In this document: positions 31,058-36,059 of the stretch, piece after piece
How positions within the stretch are numbered: the stretch's first letter is position 1
Layout: each line of letters opens with the position of its first letter
DNA from: CAYWFP01 sp964457365
GTDB lineage: Bacteria > Planctomycetota > SZUA-567
NCBI GenBank assembly: GCA_964457365.1
Contig: CAYWFP010000030.1
Location: forward strand, 1-36,059
Direction of reading: 5' to 3'
Length of the DNA stretch: 36,059 nt
The notes under the pieces: model-generated
What the model was told of the DNA's origin: nothing
The model's database searches: none
The model's input: the letters and a program-made list of their open reading frames with translations, nothing else
Position numbers and translations under genes: made by a program

Positions 31058-32557
31058 CTACTTCCTCCTTTTTTTTCTTTTGCGGTCTTTCCGCTTCTTC
31101 TTCTGCTGCTGCGACCTGGACTTCTGCTTCTTCGAGCCGCCGCCGAGAATACCCTGCAATTGCGCCGGATCGGCCCCGCCGCCGAGCATGGATCCCATGT
31201 CCCCCAGGCCCTGCAGCGCCTCCATGCCACCGGAGAACATCCCGGCCTTGCTCATGCCGCCGATCATCTTGCGCATCTGCGTGAACTGCTTCAAGAGATC
31301 GCGCAGCGGGCGCAGAAGCGGCTTGCCGCCGTTGGCGTCGATTCGCCCCGCCCCGCGGCTGATGCGGCGCTGGCGGCCGACGTTCTGCTCGATCAACTCC
31401 GGGTGCTTGCGCTCCTCGGGCGTCATCGACTGGATCAGCACCTCGATCTGCTTGAACTCGCGCTCGTCGATATCGATATTGCGCAACGCCCCGCCGAGGC
31501 CGGGGATGAGACCGAGCAGATCCTTCATGCTCCCCATTTTCCGGAGTTGCGCAAGCTGTTTCTGAAAATCGTCGAGGGTGAACGCGTTCTGCTCGAGCTT
31601 CCGGCGCATCGCCTCGGCGTCTTTCTCGTCGACAACGGACTGGGCTTTCTCCACCAGCGAGACCACATCGCCCATGCCGAGGATGCGGCCGGCCATGCGC
31701 TCGGGGTGAAACTCCTCGATGGCGTCGAGCTTCTCGCCGACGGTGACGTACTTCAACGGAACGCCGGTCACCTCCCGCAGCGACAAGGCCGCGCCGCCGC
31801 GCGCGTCGCTGTCGAGCTTGGTCATCACCGCGCCGCTCAACGGCAGGCGTTTCTTGAACTCGGCGGCCGTCTCGACCGCGCTCTGGCCGATCATGGCGTC
31901 GCAGATGAACAGGATCTCCGCGGGGTTTGTGCCGGCGGCGATCTGCTCGAGCTCGTGCATCAACGCCTCGTCGACATGCAACCGCCCGGCGGTGTCGAGG
32001 ATCACCGTGTCGGCGCCCTGCACCTTGGCGATCTCCAAGGCCTGCCGACAGATCGCCACCGGGTCGCCGCCTTCCTGGGCGTGCACCGGCACGTCGATCT
32101 GCCCGCCCAGGACGCGCAACTGCTCGATCGCCGCGGGGCGCTGGACGTCGGCGGCCACCAGGAGGGGCTGGCGCTTCTGCTGCTTGAACTTCAGCGCCAG
32201 CTTGCCGGCGGTGGTGGTCTTGCCCGCGCCCTGCAAACCGCAGAGCATAAGCACGGTCGGCTCGCCCCGGCGCCACTGGATCTCCTCGTGTTCGCCGCCG
32301 AGGAGCGCGACCAGTTCGTCGTGGATGATCTTGACGAACTGCTCGCTCGGATCGACCGCCGCGAGCACCTTCTCGCCGAGGGCCTGCTCCTTGACACGGC
32401 CGACGAAAGCGCGGGCGACGTCGATATTGACGTCGGCATCCAACAACGCCACGCGCACCTCGCGCACCGCTTCGGCGACGTTGTCCTCGCTGATCTTGGC
32501 CTTGCCTGTCAGAGAACGGAAGACGCCGTTGAGCTTGTCTTGGATGGATTCAAACAT
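31058..32557 (-). CDS. ffh: Signal recognition particle protein Ffh
   Basis: A 499-residue SRP GTPase that binds signal sequences and 4.5S RNA. It has an N domain, a G domain with P-loop GLQGAGKTTTAGKLA (about 107-121), DTAGRLHVDEALM (G3) and TKLDSDARGG (G4), then an M domain rich in Met and Gly (GMFSGGMEALQGLG). It ends in a Lys/Arg/Gln tail (SKKQKSRSQQQKKKRKDR) of about 25 residues, longer and more basic than usual. ATG at 32557. The stop TAG directly precedes rpsP. The 4.5S RNA gene is not in this window as far as I can see. Confidence 0.97.
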   Translation of the reverse strand: MFESIQDKLNGVFRSLTGKAKISEDNVAEAVREVRVALLDADVNIDVARAFVGRVKEQALGEKVLAAVDPSEQFVKIIHDELVALLGGEHEEIQWRRGEPTVLMLCGLQGAGKTTTAGKLALKFKQQKRQPLLVAADVQRPAAIEQLRVLGGQIDVPVHAQEGGDPVAICRQALEIAKVQGADTVILDTAGRLHVDEALMHELEQIAAGTNPAEILFICDAMIGQSAVETAAEFKKRLPLSGAVMTKLDSDARGGAALSLREVTGVPLKYVTVGEKLDAIEEFHPERMAGRILGMGDVVSLVEKAQSVVDEKDAEAMRRKLEQNAFTLDDFQKQLAQLRKMGSMKDLLGLIPGLGGALRNIDIDEREFKQIEVLIQSMTPEERKHPELIEQNVGRQRRISRGAGRIDANGGKPLLRPLRDLLKQFTQMRKMIGGMSKAGMFSGGMEALQGLGDMGSMLGGGADPAQLQGILGGGSKKQKSRSQQQKKKRKDRKRKKRRK

Positions 32558-32602
32558 CGTTGCGATCCCGTGTTGTCTCCGTCATGGTCGCCCCGCGGAA
32601 AA

Positions 32603-33625
32603 TTACGCGTCGGGCTTACGCGCGTAGATCACGCGTTCGATCCCCTGGTGGTCGGTCAGCGCGCGAATCTCGGTCATCTCGGTGTGCTGCTGCATCATCG
32701 CCGTCACCGGCCCGGCCTGCCCCGCGCCGACCTCCATCAGCAGGCTCCCCCCGGGCAGCAGCCAGTACTCGGCCTCCGAAACGATGCGGACGAAAAAACC
32801 GAAGCCCTCGTCCTCCGCGTAGAGCGCCACCGCCGGCTCGTAGTCGCGCACCTCCGGCCAGATCTCCGGATCGTCCTTCCTCAGGTAGGGCGGATTGGAA
32901 ATGATTATGTCGAAACGCTCCTCGTCCCAGCAGACATTGTACAGATCGCCTTCACGCAGATCGATCTTCTCCCACGTCTCGGTCTGGACCGCGTTGTGCC
33001 GCGCCACGATCAGCGCCTCGGAGGAGATGTCTCCGGCGACGACCTTGATATGCCGGCACATAGCGGCGATGGCCACGGCGATGCAGCCCGAGCCGGTGCC
33101 CAGGTCCAGCACGCGGCGGACGGTGGCGTCGGCGATGGCCGGCTCCATGCGCTCGAGTCTGTCCAGCAGGCGCTGGGAGTAATCCGAAGCGCTGTGATCG
33201 GCGCCCGCCTCCTCGACCGGTTCGGCCGCCGGCCCGTTCCCGGTCGCGACCGCGTTCGTTCTGCGACGCGAATGTCGCTCAGGCTCGAGAATGCGGACGG
33301 CCTCCTCGACGAGGATTTCCGTCTCCGGGCGCGGCGTCAGCACCACGGGCGTGACCTTCAGCTTCAGCCCCATGAACTCCTTGTAGCCGAGGATGTGGCT
33401 GACCGGCTCGCGGCGGGCGCGGCGGCGGACGAGCGAGCGGTAATCATCCACTTCGTCGGCCTGCAGCGGACGCTCGAACTGGGTATAGAGATCCATTCGC
33501 TTGACGTCCAGGACGTGCGCCAGCAACACCTCCGCGTCGAGCCGCGGGGAAGGCACGCCCTTCTCGCGAAAGAACTCTTCGGTCGTCTTGACCAGTTCCA
33601 GCGGCGTCCAGATCTTCTCGGCCAT
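32603..33625 (-). CDS. prmC: Release factor glutamine methyltransferase PrmC with an internal insertion
   Basis: A 340-residue enzyme that methylates the glutamine of the GGQ motif in release factors. It has an N-terminal helical domain (8-85), VLTPRPETEILVEEAV (95-110), motif I DLGTGSG (173-179) and the substrate NPPY (254-257). A stretch of about 55 residues (114-168), Ala/Glu/Arg-rich and low in complexity, separates the PRPETE hairpin from motif I, where typical PrmC has about 10. The ATG at 33625 starts the family core. prfA lies 32 bases upstream, the usual partner order. Confidence 0.94.
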   Translation of the reverse strand: MAEKIWTPLELVKTTEEFFREKGVPSPRLDAEVLLAHVLDVKRMDLYTQFERPLQADEVDDYRSLVRRRARREPVSHILGYKEFMGLKLKVTPVVLTPRPETEILVEEAVRILEPERHSRRRTNAVATGNGPAAEPVEEAGADHSASDYSQRLLDRLERMEPAIADATVRRVLDLGTGSGCIAVAIAAMCRHIKVVAGDISSEALIVARHNAVQTETWEKIDLREGDLYNVCWDEERFDIIISNPPYLRKDDPEIWPEVRDYEPAVALYAEDEGFGFFVRIVSEAEYWLLPGGSLLMEVGAGQAGPVTAMMQQHTEMTEIRALTDHQGIERVIYARKPDA

Positions 33626-33657
33626 CTTCCGATCCCGCAACCACCTCTCAGGCGCGT

Positions 33658-34731
33658 TCACGCCTGGCTCAACTCCTGCTGCCTGCCGTAATCGATCAAC
33701 GCCTCGACGAGTTTGTCGAGCTTGCCGGCGATGATGTCGTCGAGGGAGAAATTCTTTCCCAAGCGGTGATCGGTACAACGCGCCTGGGGGAAATTATAGG
33801 TGCGGACCCGTTGCGACCGGTCTCCCGAGCCCACCTGTCCCTTGCGTTCGGCCGCACGCTGGGCTTCCTCCTTCTCGCGCTTGGCCTCGAAGACGCGCGC
33901 GCGCAGCACGCGCAGGGCCTTGGCCTTGTTCTTGTGCTGGCTCTTCTCGTCGGCCATGTGCACCTGGATCCCGGTCGGCACGTGAACGATGCGCACGGCC
34001 GAATCGGTAGTGTTGACCGACTGGCCGCCGGGACCGGTGGCACGCATGGTGGTGATCTCCAGGTCCTCGGGCTTGAGCTCGATATCGTACTCCTCGGCCT
34101 CGGGCAGCACCGCCACCGTCGCCGCGGAGGTATGGATCCGTCCCTGGCTCTCGGTCACCGGCACGCGCTGGACGCGATGGCCGCCACCCTCGTGCTTGAG
34201 ATCGCGATAGACATTCTCGCCCTGGATGCCGAGAATGATCTCCTTGAAGCCACCGGCCTCGCCGGGGTGCGCGCTGACCTCCTCGATCTTCCAGCCGCGC
34301 TGGGCCGCGTAGGCACCGTACATGCGGCACAGGTCCCCCGCGAAGAGTGCCGCCTCGTTGCCGCCGGTGCCGGCGCGGATCTCGAGCATGACATTGCGGT
34401 TGTCGTCGGCGCCGGAACCGATAAGCATCTCCACCAGTTCGTGCGAAAGCTTTTCGATGCGCGGTTCGAGCGCCTTGACCTCCTCGGCCGCGAGACTCTG
34501 CAACTCGTGATCCTCGTCACTCTCGGCGAGCGCGCGGTTCTCCTCGAGCTCGCCGCAGAGGTCGATATATTTGCGATATTTTTCCATACTTTCGCGCAGC
34601 GAACCGCACTCGCGCAGCCAGTCCGGCAGGCGCGGATCGGACGATCCGGCGGGGGAGTTGATCTTGGCCTCGAACTCCTCGAAACGCTGCAGACGCTCGT
34701 CGAGCTTCTGTTTCAGGTTCGCATCCAGCAT
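33658..34731 (-). CDS. prfA: Peptide chain release factor 1
   Basis: A 357-residue factor for UAA and UAG stops. The codon-reading tripeptide is PVT (191-193, in RVQRVPVTESQGRIH), the RF1 form and not the SPF of RF2. The catalytic GGQ is at 235-237. Full length, with ATG at 34731 and a weak GGAA site. It is followed by its methyltransferase prmC and preceded by rpmE across a strong hairpin. Confidence 0.98.
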   Translation of the reverse strand: MLDANLKQKLDERLQRFEEFEAKINSPAGSSDPRLPDWLRECGSLRESMEKYRKYIDLCGELEENRALAESDEDHELQSLAAEEVKALEPRIEKLSHELVEMLIGSGADDNRNVMLEIRAGTGGNEAALFAGDLCRMYGAYAAQRGWKIEEVSAHPGEAGGFKEIILGIQGENVYRDLKHEGGGHRVQRVPVTESQGRIHTSAATVAVLPEAEEYDIELKPEDLEITTMRATGPGGQSVNTTDSAVRIVHVPTGIQVHMADEKSQHKNKAKALRVLRARVFEAKREKEEAQRAAERKGQVGSGDRSQRVRTYNFPQARCTDHRLGKNFSLDDIIAGKLDKLVEALIDYGRQQELSQA

Positions 34732-34750
34732 GCTCTGGTTCCGTTTTCCC

Positions 34751-34796
34751 GCATAAGACGCATAAGACGACGCCGGCCCGCACCCGAGCCGGCGTC
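34751..34796 (-). promoter_or_regulatory. Strong hairpin and short direct repeat between rpmE and prfA
   Basis: A 9-bp perfect stem (34769-34777 with 34788-34796, 10-base loop) begins 21 bases after the rpmE stop. No T-run follows on the minus strand; instead a tandem repeat of CGTCTTATG lies next to it (34752-34769). It may be a partial terminator or an RNA-processing site that lowers downstream expression. Confidence 0.45.
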
Positions 34797-34817
34797 ACGC
34801 GCGGACGAGTACCGGGC

Positions 34818-35246
34818 CTACGCCTTGGGGGCGTCGCCTCCGGTTTTCTCGCCGCCGGTATCGCCCGCGGCCTCGCCCTTCTCCTCGGACGTCTTCTTGG
34901 TGTCCTTGCCTTTCTTGGCCGCCTCGGCCTGCATCTTCTTGGCCGCTTCCTTCTCGGCCTCCTTGCGCGCCTTGAAAGCAGCCTGCGCCTGTTCGCGCTT
35001 CATGGCCTTCTTGCTCTTGACCTTCTTCTTCGCGGCTTCCTTGGTCTCTTCGACGCCGAAGCGTTTCTGGAACTTCTCGATCCGCCCGGCGGTATCGACG
35101 AACTTCTGCTTGCCGGTGAAGTAGGGGTGGCATTTGCTGCAGATGGTGATACTGATCTCCGGTCTGGTGGAGAGCACCGTCATCTCCATGCCGCAGGCGC
35201 AGCGCACCGTGGTCTCCGTGGCTTTGGGGTGAATATCGGCCTTCAT
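34818..35246 (-). CDS. rpmE: 50S ribosomal protein L31 with long charged tail
   Basis: A 142-residue protein; the L31 core is only about 70. The core begins MKADIHPKATE and keeps four zinc-type cysteines (C16, C18, C36, C39; CACGM and CSKCHPYFTG), so it is the zinc-binding form. After KRFGVEE comes a tail of about 75 residues rich in Lys, Ala and Glu, ending in an acidic/Gly stretch. ATG at 35246 with GAGGAG eight bases upstream. Confidence 0.96.
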   Translation of the reverse strand: MKADIHPKATETTVRCACGMEMTVLSTRPEISITICSKCHPYFTGKQKFVDTAGRIEKFQKRFGVEETKEAAKKKVKSKKAMKREQAQAAFKARKEAEKEAAKKMQAEAAKKGKDTKKTSEEKGEAAGDTGGEKTGGDAPKA

Positions 35247-35283
35247 CGTCCTGACTCCTCGTGCTTTCGCAAATCGACAAGAC

Positions 35284-35316
35284 CTCGATCGGCACCGGTC
35301 CGGACCGGATATCGAG
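35284..35316. repeat. Palindromic hairpin between fusA and rpmE
   Basis: Outer arms CTCGAT (35284-35289) and ATCGAG (35311-35316) enclose a perfect CCGGTCCGGACCGG palindrome (35295-35308). No T-run follows on either strand; possibly an attenuating or processing hairpin downstream of the EF-G gene. Confidence 0.4.
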
Positions 35317-35329
35317 ATCCGCGTTCCTT

Positions 35330-36059
35330 TTAGTGTTCCGCCTCGGCCATGGCCTTGGCCTTGGCCACCACCTGCTCGGCCACGTTGCCGGGCACGGATT
35401 CGTAATGCGACAGTTCCATGCCGTAATCGCCCTCGCCCTGGCTGATGGCGCTGAGGGTGCTGCCGTAGTCCATCACCTCCGCCAGCGGCACCTGCGCCTT
35501 CAGCACCTGCAGCGCGCCCATCTGCTCCATTCCCGTCGGCCGGCCGCGCCGGGTGGCGATATCGCCGGAGATGTCGCCGGTGTACTGCACCGGGGCGACG
35601 ATCTCCATGTTGACCACCGGCTCCAGCAGCACGGGCTTGCACTTCTGCGAGATCTCTTTGAAGGCCTGCTCGCCGGCGATCTGGAAGGCGATGTCCTTCG
35701 AGTCGACGGGGTGCTCCTTGCCGAAGAAGAGCTCGGCGACGACGTCGACGACGGGGTAGCCCGCGACGGGGCCCTTATCCATCGCCTTGCGGATACCCTT
35801 CTCCACCGAAGGGATGAACGACCCGGAGATCACGCCGCCGACGATGGCGTTGACGAACTCGAAGCCGGCACCGCGTTCGTTGGGCTTGAGGCGGATATGC
35901 ACCTCGGCGAACTGCCCCGCGCCGCCGGTCTGCTTCTTGTGGCGGTAGCTGCCCTCGGCGCTGCCGGTGATGGTCTCGAGGTAGGGGATCTTCGGCGGCT
36001 TCGTATCCACCTCGAGGCCGAAGCGGCGCTTGAGCCGGCCGAGCATGACGTCGAGGTGC
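35330..36059 (-). CDS. fusA: Elongation factor G family, C-terminal part (5' end beyond window)
   Basis: The last 242 residues of an EF-G: end of domain III, domain IV and domain V. Landmarks are ETITGSAEGSYRHKKQTGG, AGYPVVDVVAELFFGKEHPVDS, AFQIAGEQAFKE, LLEPVVNMEIVAPVQYTGDI, SGDIATRRGRPTGME and GMELSHYESVP. The frame is open to the window edge. Details such as the HKKQTGGAGQF and TRRGRPTGMEQMG blocks look closer to the EF-G-like/EF-G2 paralogues than to the canonical translocase, so the symbol is used for the family only. It heads the rpmE-prfA-prmC-ffh-rpsP series on this strand. Confidence 0.92.
   Translation of the reverse strand, partial: HLDVMLGRLKRRFGLEVDTKPPKIPYLETITGSAEGSYRHKKQTGGAGQFAEVHIRLKPNERGAGFEFVNAIVGGVISGSFIPSVEKGIRKAMDKGPVAGYPVVDVVAELFFGKEHPVDSKDIAFQIAGEQAFKEISQKCKPVLLEPVVNMEIVAPVQYTGDISGDIATRRGRPTGMEQMGALQVLKAQVPLAEVMDYGSTLSAISQGEGDYGMELSHYESVPGNVAEQVVAKAKAMAEAEH

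Noticed and set aside
31034..33691. An 885-codon open frame on the plus strand opposite ffh and prmC
   Set aside because: It runs antisense to two certain genes and arises from GC-rich third positions. Its translation is rich in Leu, Arg, Asp and His with no family match.
1..36059. CRISPR arrays, insertion sequences, phage or defence operons
   Set aside because: No regularly spaced direct repeats, transposase, integrase, Cas, restriction or toxin-antitoxin motifs were seen in any translated product.

Overview
This is a GC-rich bacterial chromosome segment with dense, ordinary-looking coding sequence. I see no phage genes, transposases, integrases or CRISPR arrays. The gene set combines an McsA/McsB/ClpC arginine-phosphorylation module, a stand-alone Ser/Thr protein kinase, EF-hand, HEAT and YwqK+CAP secreted proteins, a GspH-I-J-K pseudopilin set and a hexulose-phosphate synthase-RraA fusion. 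The ribosomal order is fusA-rpmE-prfA-prmC-ffh-rpsP-...-trmD-rplS. This suggests a member of the Planctomycetes-Verrucomicrobia-Lentisphaerae (PVC) group or a neighbouring uncultured phylum. That placement is an inference from gene content; nothing here fixes the phylum.

Layout. Positions 1-8827 are all on the minus strand. Reading in the transcribed direction they are queD, an HPS-RraA fusion, a secreted pyroglutamyl-peptidase-like protein, mcsA, a YwqK-repeat/CAP protein, mcsB, a Ser/Thr kinase, a triplicated EF-hand protein and clpC (cut by the window edge). Sigma70-like promoters can be read before queD, mcsA, mcsB, the kinase, the EF-hand gene and clpC, and a strong intrinsic terminator separates the EF-hand gene from clpC. 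The block is therefore a neighbourhood of short transcription units, not one long operon. Positions 9009-11027 (+) hold a REC-PAS-HisKA-HATPase-REC hybrid kinase. Convergent to it is an 816-residue protein I cannot identify, and behind that lies a pseudopilin operon (13801-17918, minus) whose GspK-like member carries a C-terminal LamG domain.

Positions 18135-19454 (+) encode a zinc-ribbon/membrane/coiled-coil protein. tRNA-Arg(TCT) with encoded CCA follows, then nrnA (-) and a methyl-accepting chemotaxis protein (+). A minus-strand group of small genes comes next: arsC with a small membrane protein, an STN-like membrane protein, a universal stress protein and a secreted HEAT-repeat protein.

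Positions 27370-36059 are a translation cluster read from right to left: fusA (partial), rpmE, prfA, prmC, ffh, rpsP, three accessory genes, trmD and rplS. The three accessory genes are a toroid-like protein flanked by two paralogous small membrane proteins, and they occupy the slot where rimM usually sits between rpsP and trmD. S16, L19, L31 and Ffh all end in unusually long lysine-rich or charged tails.

The places most worth a second look are the elaborated arginine-kinase neighbourhood, the insertion in the rpsP-trmD operon, the LamG-tipped pseudopilus, and the uspA leader, where a promoter is followed at once by an intrinsic terminator. Many long antisense open frames exist because of the GC-rich third positions, and they were discarded.
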